From assembly GCF_004345005.1 (NCBI RefSeq), contig NZ_SMMX01000021.1, positions 1-47,687 on the forward strand: a stretch of DNA of 47,687 bases. The letters run 5' to 3'. Below the pieces are notes generated by a model. The model was not told where the DNA came from. It saw only the letters and a list, made by a program, of their open reading frames with translations, and did no database searches. Source of the stretch: Extibacter muris. Lineage in GTDB: Bacteria > Bacillota > Clostridia > Lachnospirales > Lachnospiraceae. How positions within the stretch are numbered: the first letter of the stretch is position 1; each line of letters begins with the position of its first letter. Below are positions 34,937-43,081 of this stretch, in pieces. The translations under genes and the position numbers were made by a program.

Positions 34937-35554
34937 ATGATTGAAACAGAACAGACGACATTGCACCTAATCCTCTCAGCCGCTATGCATGAATTTCTTG
35001 AAAAAGGCTTTAAGTCCGCCTCCTTGCGGAACATTGTCAAAACGGCGGGTGTGACAACAGGTGCGTTCTATGGCTACTATGGCAGCAAGGAGGATTTGTT
35101 TGAAGCGCTAGTTGGCGAACACTATAATTTTCTATTGGACTGCTTTTGCAGGGCGCAGAAAGAATTTGCAGACATTCCACCGGAGGAACAGCCAGACAAT
35201 CTGACTTCTGCATCCGGCGAGTGTATGCAAGAGATGCTCTTGTACGCCTATGAACATCTGAATGAATGTAAGCTCATTCTCTGCTGTTCAGAGGGAACAC
35301 GGTTTTCTAAACTGATTGATGAAATGGTGGAATTAGAGACAAAGGGGACACATGATTATCTAGCGGTGCTTGAAAAATTGGGCAGACCCGCACCACCCAT
35401 AGATGAACGGCTGGAGCATATCTTGATTACAGGAATGTTTAATACTTTTTTTGAGTTGATCATACATGAAATGCCGCTGGAAGAAGCGAAGCATTATCTA
35501 AAAGAAATGAGAGCTTTTTACACCGCCGGGTGGATGAAAATTATGGGGCAATAG
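34937..35554 (+). CDS. TetR/AcrR-family regulator of the ABC exporter
   Basis: A 205-residue repressor with the TetR helix-turn-helix (SASLRNIVKTAGVTTGAFYGYY, about residues 28-49) and a helical C-terminal domain. It is not closely similar to the preceding TetR protein. It lies directly upstream of a two-gene ABC exporter in the same orientation, the standard arrangement for drug-responsive efflux. The DNA from here to about 39040 is visibly richer in A/T at third codon positions than the housekeeping block, which suggests the cassette was acquired. Confidence 0.88.
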   Translation: MIETEQTTLHLILSAAMHEFLEKGFKSASLRNIVKTAGVTTGAFYGYYGSKEDLFEALVGEHYNFLLDCFCRAQKEFADIPPEEQPDNLTSASGECMQEMLLYAYEHLNECKLILCCSEGTRFSKLIDEMVELETKGTHDYLAVLEKLGRPAPPIDERLEHILITGMFNTFFELIIHEMPLEEAKHYLKEMRAFYTAGWMKIMGQ

Positions 35555-35575
35555 GCCCTATAATTTTTAAACAAG

Positions 35576-35593
35576 AGTTAGTTAATACTAACT
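35576..35593 (+). promoter_or_regulatory. Palindrome upstream of the ABC exporter genes
   Basis: AGTTAGT-TAAT-ACTAACT is a perfect 7-bp inverted repeat with a 4-base spacer, about 90 bp before the first ABC gene. It differs from the palindrome upstream of tetR, so it may be a separate operator or the remnant of a weak terminator. Confidence 0.5.
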
Positions 35594-35681
35594 ATGAAAA
35601 ACGACACTAGCTAGACCAGGATATCTGAAGACGGCAATTCTGTCCTCATATCATAAAAAATTATCAAGGAGGTTCTTTTAG

Positions 35682-37511
35682 ATGAAAAAACAGTCTAATC
35701 CATCAAGATTGATGGGCTATGCCGGAGGGTATAGGATATTGACCTATCTTTCCTGGGTACTGTCCGTGATGAGCGCACTGCTGGCTCTTGTGCCATTTTG
35801 GTATATATGGCGTATCATTCACGACATACTGGAAGTGTCCCCGGACTTCTCACGGGTGGGGGATGTTACACGCTACGGCTGGTCCGCCGTATTGTTTGCG
35901 GTTATTTCTATCGTTGTGTATATAGCCGCTTTGATGTGTTCGCACATAGCTGCGTTCCGGGTTGCTGCTAATATCCGGAAGGAGCTTATGCGGCATATCG
36001 CTGCCCTGCCGATTGGAGTGACGGAAAAGTATGGAAGCGGAAAGCTGCGGCGAACCGTAAACAGTTCCAGTACCGCCACGGAAACGTATCTTGCACACAG
36101 GCTGCCCGACAAGGCGGGGGCGATTGCCACGCCCATAGGACTGCTCTTTTTACTGCTTGCTTTCGATTGGCGGTTGGGTCTTTTAAGCCTTGTTCCCGTT
36201 GTGCTTGGATTTCTGATAATGATGAAGATGACGGGAAAAGACATGGCACAGAGAATGGAGCAGTACCAGAACGCGCTTTCCGATATGTCAAATGAAGCCG
36301 TTGAATATATAAGGGGCGTACCCGTAGTAAAGACTTTCGGGCAGACGATCTATTCTTTCAAACGCTTCAGAGGCGCGATTGACAATTACGAAAAATGGGT
36401 AATCGCCTACACGAAGGGGCTTCGTCTGCCTATGATGTTCTATACAACGGCAATCAACGGCGTATTCGCTTTTCTGATTGCAGGAGGCATTATTTTTACG
36501 AGAGACGGCGTAACAAATGAACTGCTGCTGAACCTTATCTTTTATATTGTGATTACGCCTGTTATCGGTACGACCCTCACTAAAATCATGTTCATGAGCG
36601 GGGACGCAATGATTGTAGGCGACGCTGTCAACAGGATTGATGAAGTGCTGAACGAAAAGCCGCTATCTGAAAGCCAGGTGAACAATGTACCGAATGACAA
36701 CGGGGTTACATTGGAACACGTTAGCTACAGCTACAAGGTGGATAACACCGATGGAGGCAGAGAGGGCGGCCTGGGCCGTGACGGTGGGAATAACGCACTA
36801 AATGATGTGTCACTGCGGGTCCGGCCGGGGCAGGTAGTAGCACTGGTAGGCGCGTCCGGCGGCGGCAAAACGACTCTTGCAAATATCATCACAAGATTTT
36901 TCGACCCGCAAAAAGGCCGTATACTGATAGGGAATATCGACATACGTGACATTCCGAAAGCGACATTGATGAATAAGGTGTCTTTTGTATTCCAGAACAG
37001 CCGCCTTATCAAGGCATCCGTTTTGGAAAACGTGCGTATGGCAAAGCCTGACGCGACACGCGAAGAAATCGCCCATGCTCTGCAAGCCGCACAGTGCCAG
37101 GATATTATCGAAAAATTACCGGATGGCATAGATACGGTTGTCGGCGGGGAAGGCGTGTACTTGTCTGGCGGGGAACAGCAGCGCATAGCGATTGCCCGGG
37201 CGATTTTGAAGAACGCGCCTATCTTGATTATTGATGAAGCGACCGCATTTGCCGACCCCGACAACGAGGTGCGCATACAGCGGGCGCTATCTTCTCTTTC
37301 AAAGGGGAAAACGGTGATTATGATTGCACACAGGCTATCGTCCATTACAGACGCAGATTGCATTTATGTGCTGCAAGACGGTGAGATTGTTGAAAGCGGT
37401 ACACATAGCGGGCTGATAGAGCGAAAAGGCATATTTGCACGAATGTGGAAAAATTATTCCGAAGCGGCAGAATGGAAAATTGGGAAAAATGAAAAGGAGG
37501 CAAAAGCATGA
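35682..37511 (+). CDS. ABC exporter half-transporter (membrane domain fused to ATPase)
   Basis: A 609-residue type I ABC exporter subunit. The N-terminal about 330 residues hold six membrane helices. The ATPase domain carries Walker A GASGGGKTT (390-398), LSGGEQQR, Walker B ILIIDEAT and the H-loop IAHRLSS. A Gly/Asp/Arg-rich insertion at residues 356-370 sits between the first strands of the ATPase domain and is unusual. It is the first gene of a heterodimeric pair (the next gene overlaps by 4 bp). Substrate unknown; a drug, peptide or siderophore exporter is possible. AAGGAGG precedes the start. Confidence 0.92.
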   Translation: MKKQSNPSRLMGYAGGYRILTYLSWVLSVMSALLALVPFWYIWRIIHDILEVSPDFSRVGDVTRYGWSAVLFAVISIVVYIAALMCSHIAAFRVAANIRKELMRHIAALPIGVTEKYGSGKLRRTVNSSSTATETYLAHRLPDKAGAIATPIGLLFLLLAFDWRLGLLSLVPVVLGFLIMMKMTGKDMAQRMEQYQNALSDMSNEAVEYIRGVPVVKTFGQTIYSFKRFRGAIDNYEKWVIAYTKGLRLPMMFYTTAINGVFAFLIAGGIIFTRDGVTNELLLNLIFYIVITPVIGTTLTKIMFMSGDAMIVGDAVNRIDEVLNEKPLSESQVNNVPNDNGVTLEHVSYSYKVDNTDGGREGGLGRDGGNNALNDVSLRVRPGQVVALVGASGGGKTTLANIITRFFDPQKGRILIGNIDIRDIPKATLMNKVSFVFQNSRLIKASVLENVRMAKPDATREEIAHALQAAQCQDIIEKLPDGIDTVVGGEGVYLSGGEQQRIAIARAILKNAPILIIDEATAFADPDNEVRIQRALSSLSKGKTVIMIAHRLSSITDADCIYVLQDGEIVESGTHSGLIERKGIFARMWKNYSEAAEWKIGKNEKEAKA

Positions 37512-39036
37512 TTCAGACATTGCAAAGACGCTTTGCGTTATCAAGGCAAGGGGCTGTTGATTTGATAAAAGGCTGTATTGCCTGCGTTTTGCAGGACATA
37601 TCCTTTATGCTCCCTGTCGGGCTTCTCTATAACTTTATCATCGATACCATGAAGGGGGGCGTAAATGGAAGCCGTATTGCTTTCTATGCGGCTGGTGTTT
37701 CAGGCTGCTTATGCCTTATATTTATCGCGACATGGTTTCAATATAACGCTACCTATTTAGCGACTTATGTGGAAAGCGGGGTAAGGCGTATATCCTTAGC
37801 AGAGCAGCTCCGCAGAATCCCCTTGTCCTTTTTCGGAAAAAAAGACCTTGCTGATTTGACAAATTCCATTATGGGCGATTGTGCTACTCTTGAACAGGCA
37901 TTTTCCCATTATGTACCCGCTTTGGCGGGCTCTCTTATTTCGACGACGCTGATTGCCATCTGTCTTTTTGCGTATGATTGGCGCATGGCTCTGGCAGCAG
38001 TCTGGGTATTGCCGATTGCATTTGCAATCACGTTTTTCTCGTCCCGCATACAGGGATATTTCAATCGTAAATCCGTAGCGGCAAATGTCGAGCTGGAAAT
38101 CGGTGTGCAGGAGTGTATCGAAAGTATACAGGACTTAAAGGCGAATAATGCGGAAAAAAGCTATCTGACAGGGCTTGACAAAAAAATTGATTACGTGGAA
38201 AAACGGAACATTATAACAGAGCTTGGGACTGCCCTCTTTGTTGTATCCTCGACACTGATATTAAAGTTTGGAATAGCAACGGTTGCGCTTGTGGGTTCTA
38301 CGCTGCTTGCTCGCGGGGAGATTGATATTCCGCTGTTCTTTCTGTTTTTACTTGCTGCTTCAAGATTGTATGTTCCGCTTGAGGGTGCATTGCAAAATCT
38401 TGCTGCGGTGATATCCACAAAAACAAACATAAACCGCATGAATGAAATCCTTGACCAGCCTATTCAGTCAGGCAGCAGCAGGGTAACGAATAACGGTTAT
38501 GATATCGTGTTCGACCATGTAGGGTTTGCCTACAACACCGGGGAAACCGTATTAAAAGACGTGTCCTTTACGGCAAAACAGGTATCAGAATAGGCAGAAA
38601 GGATGCGACTGATGGAGAAGTGATCGCGGCGGCAAAGCTGGCAAATTGTGAAGAATTTGCGGTGAAGCTCCCGGATGGCTACAACAGTATGATCGGGGAA
38701 AACGGTTGTGAACTGTCTGGCGGCGAAAGGCAGCGTATTTCAATCGCCCGCGCTTTCCTCAAAAATGCGCCCATCATATTGCTTGATGAAGCAACGGCAA
38801 GCCTTGACGTGGAGAACGAAACACTGATACAGGCTGCTTTATCAAGGCTGATAAAGGATAAGACCGTACTTGTCATCGCCCACCGCATGCGTACCGTAAG
38901 CGGCGCGGACAAAGTGGTTGTGCTTTCAGATGGTTCCGTGGCCGAACAGGGAAAGCCGGGAAATCTGATGAACACAGGCAATATCTACCCTCACATGGTA
39001 AAGCTGCAGATGATTAGTAAGGATTGGGGTATCTAG
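37508..39036 (+). pseudogene. Second ABC exporter subunit, internally deleted and frameshifted
   Basis: The first 361 codons (37508-38593) give an intact membrane domain and the first ATPase strands, ending ...VLKDVSFTAKQ then VSE and stop. From 38590 another frame encodes IGRKDATDGEV, then signature LSGGERQR, Walker B IILLDEAT and the H-loop IAHRMRT, ending at 39036. About 70-80 residues that should carry Walker A and the Q-loop are missing at 38580-38590, and the frames no longer match. The loss is therefore a deletion of roughly 210-240 bp plus frame change. The heterodimer partner cannot bind ATP normally, so the pump is probably dead unless the first subunit homodimerises. Confidence 0.9.
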
Positions 39037-39188
39037 CCTGAGAACCGAATGGATAATACAAACTATGGTCTGTAAAAGCAGACTCCAAAACCATATAAAA
39101 TAACACTGATAAAACTGTAAATAAAGCATTATACAAAAATATAATCAGATAAATAAAACAATAATAATCAATAAATAAGATAATTATA

Positions 39189-39218
39189 TTGACAATCATA
39201 ATAATATATTGTTATTAT
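39189..39218 (+). promoter_or_regulatory. AT-rich gap with a promoter candidate
   Basis: The 244-bp gap 39037-39280 is extremely A/T-rich and holds no gene. TTGACA at 39189-39194, with TTATTA or TATTAT 17-18 bp downstream, is a plausible promoter for the degraded membrane-protein gene that follows. Several AT-only inverted repeats are present but are expected by composition. Confidence 0.5.
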
Positions 39219-39280
39219 TATAACTATAACAAACCGCGGTTTCTAAAAATGTGTTCTTTAGAGTGATTGGAGGAAGGAAT

Positions 39281-40331
39281 ATGCTTTACACAGAGATCTG
39301 TAATGCAGTCTGGATGTTCTTATGGGTAGGCGTCCTGCTGCTGGCTGTCATACTTCAGCGCCTTATCTTTATGAAAAGGGCGTGGAAGCATGCGCTTGAA
39401 CTGGGACTTCAGCCTGCTCAGCACGCCGCTTCCATGGCTGCGGCTGTCTATCATCGGCTCTGCTTATTACGAGACTTATGCCGCTTCAACGGCACTTGAA
39501 TGCGTGGGAGAGACGCTCCAGATAAACGGGTACAGCGTAGACGGATGGGTTGCCGCGGCATGGGTCATGACAATCGGAGGAAGTGCCTGCGTGCTCTGGT
39601 CATCGCTGGCAATCAAGCCGATTTCGATGATATATGAGCAAGCGGAAAAGGTTGATATGAAGCTCGTCCTGTCCATAGGGAGCGGATGCCTTGCCGGAGT
39701 CATGGCTTATTTTTATTCGTGGCGATGACGGCATTTCCCATAGCGGTCAGCGCGGTGTATGGCTTATGGCCTGATTTTAAGCTGCTCTGGCCGGGGTTCA
39801 TAGCGGTGCTACTTTTTATGGCTCCGTACTGGCCTGCGGAGACGATAGGCTATATGTCTGTCATGGGGCCTGGGGCGCTTTATATGTCATACATTACGGG
39901 GAATGTGACGAACCTGAGGATGCCTGCCACAATCGGTACGATCAATTCCTTAGGCATCAAGCCTAACACCGACGAGTGCCATTCGATGGCGGTCATTGCC
40001 TGCGGAGCTTCTATATATCACTACGGTGGTCATAGTGGCCCTGGGGGTAGTGATAGCGGCCCCGCTCGCGCCGGTTCTCAGTTCGCCGGTGATCCAGCCT
40101 GCATTTGACTACGTTGTCCCGGCACTGTTCGGCGGGCTTGTAGCGCAGACGATACTGAAAGGGAAGAAGCAGTTTCTGTATTTTCTCGCCCCCCTCGCCG
40201 TCTGCCTGTTCTTCTGTTATTTTACAGCGGTAGACAGTGCATATTACATGCTGATTGCAATTGCCATATCAGTTGTAATCTACGTGATGGACTACAGAAG
40301 CGGCAAGAATAAGGAAAAGAAAGAGGCCTAG
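39281..40331 (+). pseudogene. Decayed membrane transport gene(s), DUF5058-like N-terminal part
   Basis: ATG 39281 has a strong AGGAAGG site and encodes MLYTEICNAVWMFLW... with helices. The frame breaks near 39405. Another frame continues with PLPWLRLSIIGSAYYET, a pattern I associate with DUF5058 proteins, which points to a short deletion plus frameshift. Near 39715 a five-T run would restore the next frame if it had six. At about 40015 the (TA)n stretch is two bases short. The remaining sequence encodes many hydrophobic helices and ends KNKEKKEA. Whether this was one gene or two neighbouring permease genes I cannot tell. The intact amidohydrolase downstream suggests a former uptake-plus-hydrolase operon. 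Confidence 0.75.
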
Positions 40332-40358
40332 GAGCCATCTGTAAGAGAGGAGAAGACT

Positions 40359-41627
40359 ATGGATAGACTTACATATATTATTTGTGGTAAGCTGTATGAC
40401 GGGCTGGATGATGAGTTCAAAGAAGGATATAAGATTCTTGTTAAGAACGATAAGATCGAGGAGGTAGGCCCGGGCATCATATGTCCGGAATCGGCGGAGG
40501 TTGTGGATCTGTCCGACGCGACGGTCACCCCCGGTATGATAGATGCACATATGCATATGGATTATATCGACTGGCATACGATTCGGGAAGAGGTATATAC
40601 CACGTCCGAAGAAGCCAAGACTATCGCGATCGTCCGTACTGCCCAGAAGACATTGTCCCGCGGATTCACGACAATCCGCCATACGGGCGGCATCACGTCC
40701 AACGGCTTTGGGGTATTGGACGTAAAAAGGGCGATTGAAAAAGGCTACATAACCGGCTCTCGTATCGTGGCGGCTCCGAGATTCCTGTGTGGCGCAGGGA
40801 GCCATGGAGACCTGTCTCAGGGCTTTGCCGGGAATCCGGAGCTGTCCATGATACTGCAGAACCTGCGTCCTACGCTTGGTGCCGGCAAGGACTTCTTCGT
40901 CAATGCTGTCCGTGAGGAGATTAAGTACGGTGCTGACTTTATTAAGATTATGGCGACCGGCGGGTTCTTTACCCCTTACGACAATCCATCACAGCTGCAG
41001 ATGAACGACGAGGAGCTGCAGGCGGTCATGAACACGGCCCATGAGTGGGGCAAGACGGTGACAGCTCATGTCTACAGCGTAGACCATATGAAGAAGCTGG
41101 TAGGCTTTGGCATAGACGGCATGGAGCATTGTTCTCTGATGGATGAGGATACGGCACAGCTTATCATCGATAATGACGTCTATGTCGTGCCTACATTCTG
41201 CCCATATGAGGAGGCGGTCCACTACGACCCGGTGCTCATACAGACCAAGCAGGAAGAATACAGAATAAAGCTGGAATATTATAAAGATGCGCTTCAGGCT
41301 GGGCGTGAGGTTATCAGGAACTGCAAATGCAAGCTCGGATATGGGACAGATATGGTGGGGACCCACCAGAACTATGACAGCGGATATGAGTTCAAGGCAT
41401 GGATGGAAAGCGGCATGGGGACGTTCCGAACGCTGCACGCGGCTACGAAGGTCAATTCGGAAATCCTGCAGCTTGAGGATAAGATTGGAACGCTGCAGCC
41501 AGGCAAGTATGCAGATATTGCCGCCTGGAAGAGAGATTTGATGACAGACCCGTACGCCTTGCTCGACTGTGCTTTTGTCATGAAAGAAGGAGTAATCTAC
41601 CCGACGGAACGATGTGAGGAAATATAA
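40359..41627 (+). CDS. Amidohydrolase-family protein
   Basis: A 422-residue metal-dependent hydrolase of the amidohydrolase superfamily (imidazolonepropionase/Xaa-Pro dipeptidase-like group). It has PGMIDAHMHMD with the metal pair H64 and H66, KIMATGGF (likely carbamylated lysine or its equivalent), TAHVYS, and the late GYGTDMVGTH with the metal-binding aspartate. It cleaves C-N bonds in cyclic amides or dipeptides; substrate unknown. GAGAGGAG precedes the start. It follows a ruined membrane-protein gene by 27 bp, so its substrate importer may be lost. Its transcript runs into the duplicated RNA element, whose first hairpin can terminate it. Confidence 0.87.
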   Translation: MDRLTYIICGKLYDGLDDEFKEGYKILVKNDKIEEVGPGIICPESAEVVDLSDATVTPGMIDAHMHMDYIDWHTIREEVYTTSEEAKTIAIVRTAQKTLSRGFTTIRHTGGITSNGFGVLDVKRAIEKGYITGSRIVAAPRFLCGAGSHGDLSQGFAGNPELSMILQNLRPTLGAGKDFFVNAVREEIKYGADFIKIMATGGFFTPYDNPSQLQMNDEELQAVMNTAHEWGKTVTAHVYSVDHMKKLVGFGIDGMEHCSLMDEDTAQLIIDNDVYVVPTFCPYEEAVHYDPVLIQTKQEEYRIKLEYYKDALQAGREVIRNCKCKLGYGTDMVGTHQNYDSGYEFKAWMESGMGTFRTLHAATKVNSEILQLEDKIGTLQPGKYADIAAWKRDLMTDPYALLDCAFVMKEGVIYPTERCEEI

Positions 41628-41637
41628 CAGATGAAAA

Positions 41638-41870
41638 GGCGGAACCCGTTAGCCTTCCGGTTAACGGGTTCCGTTGTTGTTATAGTTATTTAAAGGAATG
41701 AGAGTAAAGTACGACACCAGGGAAATAGCATTCCCCGGTGCGTTTACTTTATGAGGGGGGAGATAGTTGTGTGTTGTTCAACTATCTGACTTTTAGTATA
41801 TAGTAAAATTGTGTCCAAATTATGTTTAAAATATAAAAGAAAGCGAAAAATTCTTAAGCGATTATTAATT
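41638..41870 (+). ncRNA. Duplicated structured element, copy 1 (unknown RNA family)
   Basis: Three hairpins in order. A: CGGAACCCGTTA / TAACGGGTTCCG (from 41640), followed by GTTGTTGTTATAG. B: outer TAAAGT (41705-41710) with ACTTTA (41746-41751) and an apical stem CACC/GGTG plus GGGAA/TTCCC. Then a GAGGGGGGAG segment. C: AGATAGTTG / CAACTATCT. A trailing AT-rich part ends in TTCTTAA (41851-41857) and TTATTAA (41862-41868), 11 bp apart. A second copy is at 45946-46169. Stems A and B differ in sequence between copies but remain paired, which supports an RNA structure. It fills the 263-bp gap after the amidohydrolase gene. I do not recognise the family. Confidence 0.7.
41751..41789 (+). CDS. Possible 12-codon leader peptide in element copy 1
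   Basis: ATG at 41751 opens MRGEIVVCCSTI and a TGA stop. Alternatively GTG at 41769, placed 6 bases after the strong GAGGGGGGAG site, would give a six-residue peptide with two Cys codons. The frame is identical in both copies of the element, but the DNA there is identical too, so conservation of coding is not proven. The frame is folded into hairpin C. Confidence 0.3.
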   Translation: MRGEIVVCCSTI

Positions 41871-41891
41871 TAGAATCTGAAAAAGGGTCGT

Positions 41892-42368
41892 CTACAGCGA
41901 AAAATCAATCTTGCCGACCATCAGGTTAGGGATAAACATTATATAATAGCCGTCTGCAATTGTCCCGATGCCATATTTGCCGCAGTAGTAATCCAGCGCC
42001 TCCTGCAGGAATTCTTCCGTAACCTCCAGATACCGGGCGGTCTCATGCCGGTCGGCGCATCTGTGCTCATAGGCACGGATAAGCCCCTTAAGGCCAATCT
42101 GCTTATTGTATGCCCATACCCGTGCCTGCCGCTCCTGCTTCCGGTTGCCGGACGACGTAAGGTCCACGATGTTGCCGACGGACGTGTGATGATGCCCAAG
42201 TTCCTCGGCGAGGACGCAGGCTTTTTCTTCTGTCGTGTTCAGGCTTGACGAGAGTGCAATATTATTATCTACATACAGGCCACAAGTCTTTCCGCTAAAA
42301 GGATAGTTCTCATCTATCGATATCCCCTCGGCTGCAGCTTCGCCTAACTATTCTTCGTATCTGTTCAT
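41892..42368 (-). pseudogene. ImmA/IrrE-type metallopeptidase with a TAG at codon 7
   Basis: Reading from ATG 42368 the frame gives MNRYEE, then TAG (42350-42348), then an uninterrupted 151-codon frame to 41892. The rest has AEELGHHHT, the zinc-protease HExxH-like core of ImmA/IrrE (COG2856) proteins, and a typical C-terminus. Restoring a CAG (Gln) would give a full-length 158-residue protein, so this is a single nonsense change. ImmA proteases cleave the partner XRE repressor to induce ICEs and prophages. The partner repressor gene lies immediately upstream. Loss of ImmA would lock the module in the repressed state. Confidence 0.82.
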
Positions 42369-42425
42369 TTGATCAACTCCTGTTACCAGTATAAGCTGCC
42401 TGCTGTATCATAAACAGGACTTTTC

Positions 42426-42752
42426 TTACGTTCGGCTTCTTTTGGCTCTGATAAATTCGATATAATTTTCTACGTCTTTCTTTTCTTCCTCTGTCAGGTC
42501 ATCTGTGTCAAAATGTGCGGCAACCGTATCCGGGTATGCAATACGGGCCGTATTGGTTCTGCCGAGCAGGTAATCGGTGTCTACATTAAAAAAATCAGCG
42601 ATTAATTCCAAAGTCTCAAAATTAGGCTGGCGTTCTCCCCGTTCATACATATTGACAGCACTCTTGGATATGCCGAGCAATCGGGCAAGTTCCTGCTGTG
42701 ATAGCCCTCTTTCGTTTCTTAACTGACGCAATACATTCGCAAAATCAGCCAT
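42426..42752 (-). CDS. XRE-family repressor (ImmR-like)
   Basis: A 108-residue Cro/CI-type repressor. The helix-turn-helix (LSQQELARLLGISKSAVNMYERG, about residues 18-40) is textbook. The C-terminal LTEEEKKDVENYIEFIRAKR tail resembles ImmR-type repressors of integrative elements. It is followed by an ImmA/IrrE protease gene, now nonsense-mutated. Its own promoter and the divergent promoter are covered by four copies of a GCAC-n5-GTGC operator. AGAAAGGAAGTG precedes the start. Confidence 0.9.
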   Translation of the reverse strand: MADFANVLRQLRNERGLSQQELARLLGISKSAVNMYERGERQPNFETLELIADFFNVDTDYLLGRTNTARIAYPDTVAAHFDTDDLTEEEKKDVENYIEFIRAKRSRT

Positions 42753-42781
42753 CGGTCCACTTCCTTTCTTGATATAACTGT

Positions 42782-42883
42782 ATTATACACGAATCGTGCT
42801 TGAAAGCAAATAAAAAGCTCACAAAATGTGCTTGACAATTGAGCACAAAACGTGTACTTTATAAGTGAGCACAAAACGTGCAC
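42782..42883. promoter_or_regulatory. Divergent promoters with four operator copies
   Basis: Four near-palindromes of the GCAC-n5-GTG type lie at 42787-42800, 42817-42832, 42841-42855 and 42867-42882. Minus promoter: TTGCTT (42804-42809) and TATAAT (42782-42787), 16-bp spacer containing the first operator. Plus promoter: TTGACA (42832-42837) and TACTTT (42855-42860), 17-bp spacer containing the third operator. This is a lambda-like switch in which the XRE protein would repress both directions. Confidence 0.8.
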
Positions 42884-42902
42884 AGAAAAACGGAATCAAA
42901 AA

Positions 42903-42923
42903 GCCAGAGCGTTCAGCTCTGGC
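42903..42923 (+). promoter_or_regulatory. Leader hairpin before a small reading frame
   Basis: GCCAGAGC-GTTCA-GCTCTGGC is a perfect 8-bp stem with a 5-base loop. It ends one base before the AGAAGGA ribosome binding site of the 29-residue reading frame, so it could affect translation or mRNA stability. Confidence 0.55.
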
Positions 42924-42936
42924 AGAAGGAAAAGTT

Positions 42937-43026
42937 ATGAAAAAGAAAATCTATATGAAAAGCGCTGCCGCTTGTTTGCTTACTAATATAAAGCTGAAAT
43001 GTGACAGAATTGTGATGCCAAGATGA
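42937..43026 (+). CDS. Small protein (29 aa) under the XRE-controlled promoter
   Basis: ATG at 42937, 6 bases after AGAAGGAAAAG, opens a 29-residue basic peptide starting MKKKIYMKSAAACLL with two Cys and a short hydrophobic stretch. It is too short for homology-based naming. Its support is the repressor-controlled divergent promoter, the leader hairpin and a good ribosome binding site. It could be the first gene of the module's lytic-side transcript, a small toxin, or a remnant. Confidence 0.45.
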   Translation: MKKKIYMKSAAACLLTNIKLKCDRIVMPR

Positions 43027-43081
43027 AGTATATATAAAGATTTTAAAAATAAAAAATGAACCGGGAATGGGGAAGAGCCTG

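Noticed and set aside
39037-39280. AT-only inverted repeats as a replication origin or Fur box
   Set aside because: The composition alone explains them. There is no DnaA-box cluster and no close match to a Fur consensus.
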